In this document: positions 46,405 to 57,500 of the stretch, in pieces
Numbering within the stretch: the stretch's first letter is position 1
Layout of the letters: every line of letters begins with the position of its first letter
NCBI GenBank assembly: GCA_027627225.1
Contig: CM051038.1
Coordinates: forward strand, 43,577,348-43,641,347
Reading direction: 5' to 3'
DNA from: Congeria kusceri
Taxonomy: Eukaryota; Mollusca; Bivalvia; Myida; Dreissenidae
DNA: 64,000 nt
The notes under the pieces: generated by a model
What the model saw: the letters and a program-made list of their open reading frames with translations, nothing else
What the model was told of the DNA's origin: nothing
Databases searched by the model: none
Translations under genes and position numbers: made by a program

Positions 46405-47644
46405 AAATAATATAACCTAGTAAATAAAGTTTGTGATGACATGAACCAACATTCGTTTTGAAGGTTTTCTTCCATGGGGCGTTTGTTCAAACACAGAAAC
46501 ATAATATTGGAGGTCACGTAAAAGTGTCTACCGTAGCCGATTAATTATGCCCTCAAAATGCTTTGTGCCTAGCGCATCTACCCTTATTTTCCCATAGGGG
46601 GTATGGGCGGGCTGACGCAAATAATTTTATTTTGGGGGGTCTAATTCCCCACCCTAGAGCCAAGTATTATTGTCTTAATTATTGTCTTAAGTGGAAGATC
46701 CAATATGTGTATCAAAAGGCCCTGGGCCAATATAACCTGGATCTAAAATCCGACCAGAGTCTATTTCCCATGTACCCGGAATCATTCGGCGTGGCAAATT
46801 CCCGCCTGTCGGGGATCGCTTTCAGTCTAAAGTCCCAAATATGCCTGCCGCTCCCCCCTTGGGGGAAATATTGATAGGTGCATAACTTAAGAGATGTTCT
46901 ACAAAAACCTAATGTATTAAATTCACGTATGTTTCGAAGTAAATGTCGCAGAAGAAAGCTACCGTATATTAACAATAATGTATTATTTCGGTCAGTTAAA
47001 AAGGAAATTGTATTTCCTATTTCGCCGTTTATATATAAAATAGGCGTCTGCTCACGTTTCGAATGATCATTTAAACGTGACACAATATTAATTCAGAAAG
47101 TGAAGAAAACAAAATGTATTTGTTTTAAAGGCTTGTAAAATCTGTTTTTATTATATCTTGATTTTAATGGGAATAGATCGTTTGGTAAAAATGGTGTTTA
47201 TTTCTTGACACAAGAAGGGTGATAATTCGGATGTCAGTAAATATTTAAATTTTAACTGAATTCAGTGTAAATCATATAACCACGGAGGCACCATTTGAGC
47301 ACATATTGTGTCCAAAACATTGAATGTGTGTGATATTTCTTTATCCTTTTATTTTGATAGTACAGACAATGAATTCATAAACTAGTGATTGAAAAGGCCT
47401 GTCTGTGAACAGTGACAATATTTTGACGGGCTGATAAAACCGGCCGAAAAAGTAATTGTTGAAATACATCAAAATACCCCTCAGTTGTTAAAATCAGCAG
47501 CACTCAGTTGTTTACATGTATTTTTTAACATTTAGCACGTGAATAAGTCTGAGCTCATAACAGCAGAGTAAGCACACTAATTGTAAAGGTCACTAAATCT
47601 GATGGATCGCGAAAACAGGTACATTGACGATAATTATAATAGTC
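46405..47644. other. Spacer with one MITE
   Basis: The 3' flank of the P450 pseudogene, homologous to 24085-24180, followed by a MITE (46569-46882) and AT-rich sequence without recognisable genes. Confidence 0.6.
46569..46882. mobile_element. MITE of the TGCACCTATCAATATT family, copy 2
   Basis: The right end gggggaaatattgataggtg-ca is intact and the left end worn. The interior shares the cccggaatcattcggcgtgg / attcccgcctgtcgggga hairpin with copy 3 at 57674-58006, inverted. Confidence 0.6.
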
Positions 47645-47927
47645 AGGCGTAAAAAAGATAAGTTTGTTTCAAGTAACCCGACCTACCCCCCCCCCCCCCC
47701 ACCCAAAAAAAAAGCACCGACCCTAGAGCATTTTATTGAGTGTGTCAGATATTTGTTTTTTATTTACATTTTTTATTCAATAATTAAATGTTTGTTGGAT
47801 AAATAAGTGTTTTGTTTTGATAGCATATACTTTAAAACAATGTTCAATGATATTTCCGACATGTTTTGAATATTCATTAAGTTTTAGAATCTTCAAGTTG
47901 ACCATTTACCAAAAACAAATTCCTACC

Positions 47928-48616
47928 TGTTACCCTGTGGTTCTTATAAAAGTTTTATTGTTAAACTTTATAGTTCCACAAGTGCTGTAGGTTCTTTGAA
48001 TAAAAGAACTGGAGTTTAAAACAAGTCACTTGAAAGTTAATTCTTCTTTATTTAACTAGTGCTATATATATTTATTTAGTAATATGTAGAGTTGTTTAAA
48101 ACTATTTAACAACCTGAAATAAACAATAAACATATTTTACTAAATATACAAGTTAACCTCATACATCATAAATACATAATAACATAATAGGTACATTCAC
48201 ATCAACCTATTTATATCGTAAATAATACACATTATATGAAACTCAAGTCCGACATCTAGTGACTTACATAGATACCAGTAAAACAGTATAACTGACACGG
48301 TTTTAAAACATATTATGACTGATACAAAAATTTACATATAATTCATTTGTTTTAGCTTACCATTTATGGAATGGTTGTTCTTTCTCAAACTCACTCTCCT
48401 GTCTCTCCGTGATGTTAATACCACTGTTAAACAACTTATAAACTTGGACTCAATAAAAACCTTTCTTCTCTCTTCAAATCATGAAAACCTCCTGCACAAG
48501 CGGGAAAGCTCTAACCCCAAAAAGAAACAATGAAAGGAAAGAAACTGAACACAATATAGGGTTAAAAACAACTATAGAAGAACAAGGGAGATAACAATGA
48601 AAGGATGAAATTATAC
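47928..48616 (-). repeat. 3' LTR (left) with 247 extra bases
   Basis: Begins tgttaccctgtggttcttat like the other LTR. It carries 247 bp (48115-48361) absent from the right LTR, bounded by ACC on both sides. The inner boundary is uncertain because the last bases differ from the right LTR (gaaattataca against gaaattgtgactggttaca). Confidence 0.8.
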
Positions 48617-48720
48617 AAATAATGTACATAAAACACCAAAATAAACTTTCAATTTTTTTTTACTAAGGTACAGGTAAATATCATATTATACTATCCTAAT
48701 TTCACTTGTACACACAATAT

Positions 48721-50760
48721 CTACCGTAAAATACTATCAATTACTCTCTTTGCCATATCTGGACTCATTGTTTGTAGCATTCCACTATTCATAAATTCAT
48801 TCAGAACAATGAATCTGGAATCACAAGGTAAATTTGGCCGATAAATACATGCATTCATCTGAAAATCTTTGTATCTTTCAGGCAACTTTCTCATCCTATC
48901 TGACCTTCTAGGTGCTGGTTTAGGAATATCTCTAGTATCTTGTGCTTCCACTCTCTGCCTTAATTCACTACCTGGTTCAACTACTGAATCCTGATTGTCC
49001 GTGTCAACATTTTGATTTTGCTCAGTTCCCAAGTGTTCTGACTCTTGATTCTCAACTGTAATATCATGTGCACTTCTACTGCTTTCTTCTTGCTCCTCCT
49101 CAACACTTTCACTATCCCATCTGTCATCCTGAATGACAGAAATAGTCGTATCACCATTCACATTTTTATCCACATCTGCACTTATATTCTGCTCTTCTGC
49201 ATCTACACTTGGACTATCCACTGAATGTCCAACCTCCACTTCCTCAACTCGTTCCTCCGTAGCTACTACGGGTATATTTTGGGTGTCCCCAAACATTACA
49301 ACTTCCTCTGTTTCATCCTCAGATTCAGTGACGTCACTCTCTACTTCTACTGCAGGCAATTTACTTTGCTCTGCATCTTTACTACTCTCTGTAGACGGCA
49401 CCTGTTTAATTACATTCTCAATTTCTCCACCTTCATCATCTTGGCTTCTCACCAAGAACAAGTGATTTCTGTGCAGAGTTTTTACACAATCCGACTGATC
49501 TCCTTTTACCTTGTACACAGGTACATTTTTATTCACCTGGTCAATCACTGTATATGTTCCTTCTTCGAACTTATCAGCAATCTTGTGTTTACCTTTAAAT
49601 GCTAGAATTCTAACCAAAACTTTGTCTCCAATTTCAATCTTTGCAGCTCTCGCTTTAAGGTCATAAAATTGTTTCTGTTTACTTTTGGCTTTCTCTACAT
49701 ATTTAGATACTATTTCTTTTGTCTTAATCATTCTCTCCTTCAAATCTTCAATATATTCCGGTAGATTTTTGTTCACAGAGTCTGGATTTGCTTTTTCAAA
49801 GACAGAATCAATCAAAAGTTTTGGTTTCCGACCAAACATAAGTTCAAAGGGTGCAAACTTAGTACACTCGTGTGGTGTGCAGTTGTTGTACGCATACACC
49901 AACGAATTAACATATTTTTTCCAATCTTGTTTCTGTGAATTTTCAAGAGTTCCCAGCATATCCAACAAAGTTCTATTAAAACGCTCAGGGCCTGCATTTC
50001 CCTGAGGATGATAGACTGACGTGTGAGATTTTTTCATGTTTGTAATATTACACAATTCTTTTATAATTTCTGACTCAAAATTGGCTCCTTGGTCACTATG
50101 AAGTCTAGTAGGAATGCCATAGTTCAATATGCAATTATTATAAACAACTTCTGCTGTGGTTTTTGCAGTTTGGTTCTTTGCTGGTATAGCCATTGCAAAT
50201 TTGGAAAAATGATCAGTGATCACAAGTATGTTTGAATATCCACCTTTACAAGGTTCTAAACTCAAGAAATCCATACAAACTAGTTCCAACGGGTAGGTCG
50301 TGTTGACACTTACCAAAGGTGCTCTAGAATTTACAGAACTTTTCCTGTGTAAACATCTCTCACAGTTAGATATCCAGTTGTCAACATCTTTTGACATCCC
50401 AGGCCAATAAAACCTTTCATGTAACAAACGCATTGTTCTGTCACGGCCAGGATGACCAACAGCATTATGTAAACCTTCGAGAACTGGCTCTCGATACACT
50501 CTGGGTAATACAAGCTGTTCAATTGTTTCATCATTGTCCTTTATTTGTCTGAATAAAATTCCTCTTTTAATAACAAAATTATTGAACTGTTTCCTCATAG
50601 TAGGATCTTCTTTAAAATAAGATTGGGGAACAACTCTATCTATAGTAGCAATTCTCCATTTATCAATTAAAATATCTAGTCTTTGTTGCTTTCTGATTTC
50701 TCTCAGTTCAATCTGTGCCATAGGCTTTCCAATCTCCTCAGTTACATCAACAATGTTCAA
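48721..50760 (-). pseudogene. Ty3/gypsy integrase with acidic C-terminal tail
   Basis: It continues in frame from RNase H after a TAG at 50773-50775, so it was part of the Pol polyprotein. Landmarks in order: zinc-binding H-x-H-C-x2-C region (HPGRDRTMRLLHERFYWPGM then CERCLHRKS), catalytic Asp in CMDFLSLE, Asp in HSDQGANFE, and Glu in GNAGPERFNR. After these come the SH3-like GDKVLVRI region ending KTLHRNHLFLV and a ~220-residue acidic tail ending RRSDRMRKLPERYKDFQM. All three DDE residues are present. The domain inserts the cDNA into chromatin. Confidence 0.9.
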
Positions 50761-50772
50761 ATTAAAAGACGG

Positions 50773-51651
50773 CTAAGTTTCAGCAAATGGTGTTGTCATG
50801 CATGTACAAATGGCTCTAACAGTATCACTGTCAATATTCATATAGTCATCATTGACTTTTTCATGGGGATATCTACTCATCCCGTCTGCATCCTTGTTAT
50901 TAATACCACTTCGGTATTTAATGTCAAAAGAATAGGGACTAAGCGCCGAGACCCAACGTTGCCCGGTGGCATCTAATTTTGCCGTTGTAAGAATATATGT
51001 TAACGGGTTATTATCCGTTAAAACCTGAAAATTACAATTGGTTAAGTAATCCGAAAACTTTTCGGTTACTGCCCATTTGAGAGCTAAAAACTCTAATTTA
51101 AAAGCAGAATAATTCTTCTCAGACTTTGAGAGTGATCGACTGGCGTAAGAAATTACGCGTTTAAAACCATCTTGTTGCTGGTACAACACAGCACCCAAAC
51201 CTTTTGTAGAAGCATCAGTATGCAGCTCAAATGGAATAGTAAAATTTGGATAAGCTAGCACAGGAGGTGAAGTTAAAATTTGTTTCAATTGTTCAAAACA
51301 CTTCTGCTGTTCATCACCCCATTTCCATTCTGTTGAAGACTTCCATTTTCCTTTCTTGATGTTAGTCGGTGGCAACAAATCCGCCAGACAACGGGTCAAT
51401 TTACTAAAATCCTTGACAAATCTACGGTAATATCCAGCAAATGCCAGAAAACTTCTAAGCTCATCAGGATTTGAAGGTGTAGGCCAGTTTTTTACTTTAT
51501 CTATTTTTTCTGGGTCTGTTTTAACACCATCACTGCCCACAACATGGCCTAAAAATGAAACATGTTTTCTAAAAAATTTACACTTCTCCGGTGCAAGTTT
51601 CAAAAAAATTCCACGATCTAAGTCGTTCAAAAACCTTTTCGATGTTATCAA
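50773..51651 (-). pseudogene. Ty3/gypsy RT connection and RNase H
   Basis: Contains the RT thumb (LAPEKCKFF, GHVVGSDGVKTDPEKI) and an RNase H domain with FELHTDASTKGLGAVLYQ, the Glu in KLEFLALKWAV and the Asp in LTDNNPLTYI. It ends at an in-frame TAG. A one-base shift in an A7 run (51602-51608) separates it from the RT palm. Confidence 0.9.
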
Positions 51652-52027
51652 GATGCTCCTGGTAATTCTTGCTAAAAATAATTATGTCGTCAATAAATAC
51701 AACACAAATTTTCATATTTAATTCACCAAGGCATTCAGTCATTGCTCTTTGATAAGTAGCAGGGGAATTTGTTAATCCAAAAGCCATTTTGTTAAATTCC
51801 CAAAGTCCAAAAGGTCCTAAAGTAAATGCTGTTCTTTGTTTATGTGATTCTTCAATTTCAATTTGATGATAACCCGATTTCATGTCCAATGTAGTAAAAT
51901 ATTGAGCTCCATGTAAACAATCAAACACCTCCTCAAGTCTTGGCAAAGCATAAGAATCTTTTATTGTTCTTTCATTTAAAGTTCTATAATCGACACACAT
52001 TCTTAATTTTCCTGTGCGTTTTCTCAC
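51578..52027 (-). pseudogene. Ty3/gypsy reverse transcriptase palm and fingers
   Basis: RT motifs LRMCVDYRTLN, FTTLDMKSGYHQI, FGLTNSPATYQ and the catalytic VFIDDIIIFS are intact. The frame upstream is open from about 52240 apart from a TGA at 52064-52066, where the family has Arg before PSKAPFASPIV. Confidence 0.92.
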
Positions 52028-52185
52028 TAAAACAATTGGTGAAGCAAATGGTGCCTTTGACGGTCATATTACACCACAAGAGTGTAACTGTTCTAAGTGC
52101 TCACGCACTTCATCCACCATGCCAGGCGGTATACGCCTATGACGCAATTTAAAAGGTGTGTGATTTGACAAATCAATTCTGTGTT

Positions 52186-53193
52186 TTACTTCCGAACATT
52201 GACCAATGTCTGTATCACATATAGAAAAAATGTCTCTATGTTTTTAAACAATAGAGTCTTAACTTCACAAATTTGTTCTGGGGTTAGCAAGTCATTATTT
52301 TCAATGATAATATTGTCCACAATCTCTTTTCGTTTCTGATCCAATTCCTTTTCTTGTTCATTCATCATTCCACTTGCTATGGTAACGGGTTGCAATTCAC
52401 ATAATACTGCTTTGGGTTGAATAGCAACTGTGTTTGTTGTCACATTTGACAAGGTAACATATATTTCATTAAATTTCCCAAATTCATAAGTACTCACAGC
52501 CGGTGTAACATCTATAAAATCTGGGATATGTGCATCAACACAAGGCACAGTCATGACATTTAAAACCGGATACGCAATTGGTTTATCCGTGTAACATTTA
52601 AAACTTCTCACTTCATTTGGTTTCAACAACACAGTATCTTTATTCATACTTCTGACTATTGCAATTCTACCCTTATTTCTTTTCAAAGACTTTTCTCTTA
52701 ATGAAATAGCTCTAAAGCTCAAGTACCATGGTTTATGTAACTTTGCTTTCTGTAAAAACGGTTCACCAAATTTGTCACGGCACTCTGCCAGCAATCTGTT
52801 TAAAATATTTGTTCCCAGAATTACTGGTACATTTGAAGAGTATTTGGTGTCTGGTGACACTAAAAACAAACAACCACTGGGTTTCGAACTGTCAAGTCCT
52901 TCACTGATCTTGACCTCGAGTGCAATAAAACCCAAATATGGTAAATTTTTACCGTCTGCACATTCAATATTCAACAATTCAGTTAATGGTTCCAAGTTAA
53001 TGTCTTTAAAATTATTATTGTAAAAACTTTCAGAAATTATACTTACGCAAGATCCAGTGTCTAACAACGTTCTGGTACTGATGTTGTTTAATTGAGTATT
53101 TACCTCGCTGACATCACCCACTAAATTGGGATCTTTAACCGATTTCGTGCTCAGGTTCGATCCCCTAGTCGGAGCACAATCTAGTTGGGGCAC
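52186..53193 (-). CDS. Ty3/gypsy protease region and start of RT
   Basis: Aspartic protease motif LLDTGSCVSII near residue 40, then a partner strand (VPVILGTNIL) and a long linker to RT. The frame is -1 to Gag and overlaps its end by 13 bases. It runs out of frame at a five-base A run (plus-strand T5, 52241-52245), beyond which the RT N-terminus is in the next frame. Confidence 0.87.
   Translation of the reverse strand: MPQLDCAPTRGSNLSTKSVKDPNLVGDVSEVNTQLNNISTRTLLDTGSCVSIISESFYNNNFKDINLEPLTELLNIECADGKNLPYLGFIALEVKISEGLDSSKPSGCLFLVSPDTKYSSNVPVILGTNILNRLLAECRDKFGEPFLQKAKLHKPWYLSFRAISLREKSLKRNKGRIAIVRSMNKDTVLLKPNEVRSFKCYTDKPIAYPVLNVMTVPCVDAHIPDFIDVTPAVSTYEFGKFNEIYVTLSNVTTNTVAIQPKAVLCELQPVTIASGMMNEQEKELDQKRKEIVDNIIIENNDLLTPEQICEVKTLLFKNIETFFLYVIQTLVNVRK
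53181..53190 (-). promoter_or_regulatory. Gag-Pol overlap with possible -1 frameshift site
   Basis: In the coding sense the last Gag codons are TGC CCC AAC TAG. A slip by one base on the C-run places reading in the protease frame (CAA CTA GAT). The site is a C4 run directly before the stop, not a classical X-XXY-YYZ heptamer. Confidence 0.45.
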
Positions 53194-54320
53194 TCACCCT
53201 GAAAGTGTCCAGTCTGGCCACACTTGTAACACCTTCGGGCAAATGTAAAACTTGATGCGGGCCTAGAGGGTCTAAAATTTCTACCCATCTGGCCTCGAAA
53301 TCCACGCCTTTGTTCCCGATTTGGAGGAAAACGTCCCCTCCTGTCACCCCTACTAGTGTATGGCTGATATTGATAAGTTCCATATCTACCGGTTTGTTTT
53401 TCATTTTCTAGTTTATCAATTCTTTCATTTAACTTATGTAAAAGATTCTTAATTTCACTCACTTCCGATGTTCCTGATGTGCCAACAGGTTTATTCATTT
53501 CAGATGTTCCCGTAGAGACAATTGGTTTGCAAGGTTTCGACTCATCATCTTTCTCCTCTTTCAGATCTAATTCAAGTTTCCTTAATTCGATTTTAAAAGT
53601 ATCATAGTTGCTTACGGTTTCATGTTTATATGCAGCCATATGTTTCAGTTCTTTTCGCAAGCCCTGATATAAAATACCTTTCAAAATCTCGTTATCAGTT
53701 TTCTTCACACCTCCTACAGTGACTGCTCTATCGAAAAGATCTTCAATTCGTGATGCAAAAGAAGACACTGATTCATTGGGCTTTTGCGTGCAATTGTACA
53801 AACTTCTCATAATTATTTCCTTTGTTTCAATATTTCCATATATAGAATCTAGTTTTGCCATGACTTGCTGCATACTTACCCCAACACCTAGCCTCCTAAT
53901 GCACTCTGCGGCAATACCTTTTGCAGCTCTCCTAACGCCATGTAAGATCTGTTCTTGACTAAACAAGCCCTCAGCCAGTAACGATTCAATTTCAAATTTT
54001 AAACATTGCCATGATGTTTCTCCTTTGGCTTGTTCACCACTAAAATTCTGTAATTTAGGGTAATGAAACGATGGCAATGGTGCCAAGTGAACATTGCTTT
54101 GGTTTACAAATTCACTTTCATTTTGCATGTGGTCTTGTGAAACCTTCTTAACTGTTGATTTTGGTTTTACATCACTGTACCCGTGCATAACCGCAGCTAA
54201 GTCAGCTGCTGACTGTATGTCTGCTCCAACATGAAGTTCTTCAAACGCTTTTAATAATTTCCATTGTGCCTCAGTTACTTGCACACCACCTGAGGCTTCA
54301 TTCGACTTTAACTCTTCCAT
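53181..54320 (-). CDS. Ty3/gypsy Gag, PNMA-like capsid with CCHC knuckle
   Basis: ATG at 54320-54318 gives MEELKSNEASGG and about 379 residues. The capsid-like part has YPKLQNFSGEQAKGETSWQC, then FEIESLLAEG, GVRRAAKGIAAECIRRLG and LDSIYGNIETKEIIM, the wording of PNMA-type (Ty3-derived) Gag domains. A basic RG-rich stretch precedes a single knuckle C-x2-C-x4-H-x4-C (CYKCGQTGHFQGEC). It ends ECPN followed by TAG. Gag forms the particle and binds the RNA. It is apparently undamaged. Confidence 0.88.
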   Translation of the reverse strand: MEELKSNEASGGVQVTEAQWKLLKAFEELHVGADIQSAADLAAVMHGYSDVKPKSTVKKVSQDHMQNESEFVNQSNVHLAPLPSFHYPKLQNFSGEQAKGETSWQCLKFEIESLLAEGLFSQEQILHGVRRAAKGIAAECIRRLGVGVSMQQVMAKLDSIYGNIETKEIIMRSLYNCTQKPNESVSSFASRIEDLFDRAVTVGGVKKTDNEILKGILYQGLRKELKHMAAYKHETVSNYDTFKIELRKLELDLKEEKDDESKPCKPIVSTGTSEMNKPVGTSGTSEVSEIKNLLHKLNERIDKLENEKQTGRYGTYQYQPYTSRGDRRGRFPPNREQRRGFRGQMGRNFRPSRPASSFTFARRCYKCGQTGHFQGECPN

Positions 54321-54332
54321 TATGGATATCAA

Positions 54333-55819
54333 TGTACACCAATAACTTCAAACTTCAATTTTTTTTTATTATTTTTTTTTCTTTATTGTCCCAATAAACA
54401 CTACAATTAAACACGTACTTTCACAGTATAATGTTAACTTCAAGTATTCCAACACAAATGTCACAAATTGTCACTTAAGTAATCACTTTTAATTGTTCAT
54501 ACACAAATCACAAATGTATTCCAATATTGTTCGCTAAAATTCACACTTTTCCCAATACAAGCATACAATTCAAATCAAACACAAATAAGTATGTCCCTTC
54601 AACATGCAAATTCCCTTCCAGCAACATAAATGCCAAGTCATTTCAACAGTCCAAGTTTAAAATATTTAAATAACTATCCAGATAAAATGCGATTATTTAA
54701 GATCAAATTCAAATCAACTCAGATTTGAATAACCGGAATTAGATAGAATAAATAAATAATTTGTTCTTATTGTTGTTGTTTGTTGTTTATTGTTGGGATT
54801 CAACATCGATATTCTAGATCACAGACTATTTTAACTTAATTGCTAAATAAAATATCCACAATCACTTACCTTATTTATCCAAACTGTAATGCAATACCTT
54901 AACAAGATAAACACTTTTCACCAATCTATTAACTACTATTCAATGCTTTCATGTACTCTATACTACACTGGAATTTACTACTTCTTCCATATAAGGCAAT
55001 GCTACTACAACACAGTGAAAGGTCATTAAATGTCATTGATAAGGTCAACCAATGAACTGTGGGACAACCCTGTGATGTCACACGCCACTACAAGTACACA
55101 CCAGATTGGCCAATGAAAAATCTTGACAAAGGTCAACACTGGGTCAAAACCAATTTTCATGAAAAACAATTCCAAATGACAACTTAAAGGTACCACATGA
55201 TTGCCCAGAGCCTTAATTGAATTAAATTTGCATTTTTAGACAGAATAGGAATGGCAGCATTTCTACTGAATAATAGCGTGCAAATGCAAAGTTAGTGATG
55301 TAAAATTATTGATGTTAAAAGAGAGATAAACCACAACCGATTACTATTAATTTATCATGCAAGTGAATCTTTCATACAAAAATTGTACTCACGCTCAGTT
55401 GAACAGGACACATCCTCTTTTTTTTTTTTTTTTTTTTTTTAATTGCCACTAGATGCACAAATGTTCTCACTGTTCATAAATTTAAAAAAATTAGTCCTTA
55501 TGTTCTTCGATGGTCCGATGTGATGTGATGATCTGGAAGACAGTATTGGGACGTTGACATGTGAGCACAGTACCCACAAAAATGTTCGCTTCCCAAGTTC
55601 GGATGAGCTTACAGCACAGCCCACCCGTAGATGAAATGGTTGTCCCCACCCGTAGATGAAACGACACGCCACAACGGTTGGGATTCCACGATGGCCGGTT
55701 GGCCACCTCCGTTGCTCAAATACCTGGCAGCCACGTTACTGCTCCCCCCTCAGCCGAAAATCGACACCCTTGTCGAGTTGATTACAAAGAAAATGTCTGC
55801 AATTAAAATTAAACTCCAA
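54333..55819 (-). other. Long untranslated leader of the Ty3/gypsy element
   Basis: About 1.5 kb between the primer-binding site and Gag without a convincing ORF. It carries a 24-base T run (55417-55440 on the plus strand, A run in the coding sense). It may hold packaging signals; none can be identified. Confidence 0.6.
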
Positions 55820-55834
55820 CCACGTTGGGCGCCA
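55820..55834 (-). promoter_or_regulatory. Primer-binding site of the Ty3/gypsy element
   Basis: TGGCGCCCAACGTGG in the coding sense, three bases inside the 5' LTR. It starts TGG, complementary to a tRNA CCA end, and resembles tRNA-Lys-type sites. Confidence 0.75.
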
Positions 55835-55837
55835 TTT

Positions 55838-56288
55838 TGTTACCCTGTGGTTCTTATGAAAGTTTTATTGTTAAACTTTATAGTTCCACAAGTGCTGTAG
55901 GTTCTTTGAATAAAAGAACTGGAGTTTAAAACAAGTCACTTGAAAGTTAATTCTTCTTTATTTAACTAGTGCTATATATATTTATTTAGTAATATGTAGA
56001 GTTGTTTAAAACTGTTTAACAACCATTTATGGAATGGTTGTTCTTTCTCAAACTCACTCTCCTGTCTCTCCGTGATGTTAATACCACTGTTAAACAACTT
56101 ATAAACTTGGACTCAATAAAAACCTTTCTTCTCTCTTCAAATCATGAAAACCTCCCGCACAAGCGGGAAAGCTCTAACCCCAAAAAGAAACAATGAAAGG
56201 AAAGAAACTGAACACAATATAGGGTTAAAAACAACTATAGAAGAACAAGGGAGATAACAATGAAAGGATGAAATTGTGACTGGTTACA
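55838..56288 (-). repeat. 5' LTR (right), 451 bp
   Basis: Starts tgttaccctgtggttcttat and ends tggttaca on the plus strand, bordered by TACC. It contains two AATAAA-type sites and is otherwise near-identical to the left LTR. Confidence 0.88.
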
Positions 56289-56345
56289 TACCTACCAACC
56301 ATAATTTTTTGGGCATGTAACCTGAAACAAACATTTTTTACGCCT

Positions 56346-56935
56346 CATACGCAACAACTATATTAAACTCTATTAAATCTATCAATTTGCATTATGGGCC
56401 GTCATGGTCCGGTCAGTCAACGACATGGGCCGTCATCGAATTAGGCCGTCCTTACCCGACACCGTAAATATAGTTAAGTATTTTGCGATGAACTGTATAC
56501 TTAATCAAATAATTTACAAATAATGTTCATGGAATACAATCGTTAGGTATACAGAAATTAGAATCATCTCGTTACCTTAGTTCAATAACTCAATATCTGC
56601 AATGCAAAATATAAGCACTTGATGACGATCTGTTTACCCTTTACTACATAAAGACTTTAACCCGTAAATGGAACGGCTATAGATTTAAGGAATTTATACG
56701 ATTTTTAGAAATTATTTTTGTGCTAAGGTCCGTTGTGAATTCCAGCCCTGGACCGCCACATACTGGAGGAAATGTATTAGCCAATCCTCTAATTACAGTG
56801 TTCCGTAAAAACATAATTACCAATTAATCACAACTAACTGAGATTTCTTTCACTTATAGTCTGCTGCCCATAAATCACTGGATCATATACAAGCTGGATG
56901 AACCGCGTGTACCCAAAATCCCTACCCTAAGGCTT
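56346..56935. other. Spacer and 3' flank of the galaxin/ZU5 receptor
   Basis: Presumed 3' UTR of the minus-strand gene. No clear repeat or gene seen. Confidence 0.5.
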
Positions 56936-57500
56936 TCACTCGTCAACATCGCTTTCATTGTCCTCGATAGGTACTTCAGATATCGTACTATATTCTTTCG
57001 GGTCAGTTTCCTCATGGGAAGCGTGTTCTTGTACTGCTCTCACTTGGACACAGCCGTTTGTTTGATATGTTGACACGCCCGAGGCTAGTTCCCGTCGCAC
57101 ATTCCCCGAGGACAGAACACGACTTTCTGTTTTGTTGACGTTTTGTAACATTTGATCCATAGAAGAAACAGGTAGATCGCGTAGTTCTTGTCTTACAAGG
57201 CTACCGTATGTGGCATCGTCAATATTAGCCAAACGAGGACCGGCGGTGGCTCCGAGCAATGCATCGGTTTCTTCGAACAGATCAGCCGAGTCAGTCGGGT
57301 TGTCAGAAGTTGGTTGTTCGGTATTAGTCACATAATACCCTGGAATGCAACCATGTTTGTGGAGATTGTCGATAACATGATATAATCGATTCTTTGTTAA
57401 AACATCAACCACGGCTTCAATTATCGCAGAAGGCTGTAATTTTGTTTGTAACTGTGCAAACATTTCTTCTGTTGAATCGCCGTTCAACTGGTAATTTTCC
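56936..57500 (-). CDS. Receptor last exon (death-fold-like helix and acidic tail)
   Basis: The acceptor atttatag; 187 residues to TGA at 56938-56936. The helical EEMFAQLQTKLQPSAIIEAV and then VDVLTKNRLYHVIDNLHKHG suggest a death-type fold at low certainty. The rest is a disordered acidic tail ending EVPIEDNESDVDE. Confidence 0.83.

Larger units (their letters stand above)
47928..56288 (-). mobile_element. Ty3/gypsy LTR retrotransposon (minus strand), PNMA-like Gag
   Basis: A full-length element of about 8.4 kb. LTRs are at 47928 to about 48616 (3' in element orientation) and 55838-56288 (5'). They are flanked by a 4-bp duplication TACC (47924-47927 and 56289-56292). The order in the coding sense is LTR, primer-binding site, a 1.5-kb leader, gag, protease, RT, RNase H, integrase, LTR, which is the Ty3/gypsy order. 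Pol has two nonsense codons and two one-base shifts, so this copy is defective, but the damage is light and the element is fairly young. Confidence 0.93.
47645..56345. mobile_element. MITE (GGCGTAAAAAA family, copy 2) disrupted by the Ty3/gypsy element
   Basis: The left piece 47645-47927 begins aggcgtaaaaaagataagtt and ends ttcctacc. The right piece 56289-56345 begins tacctaccaaccataatttt and ends acatttttta-cgcct. Together they match the uninterrupted copy at 2742-3084. Confidence 0.8.
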
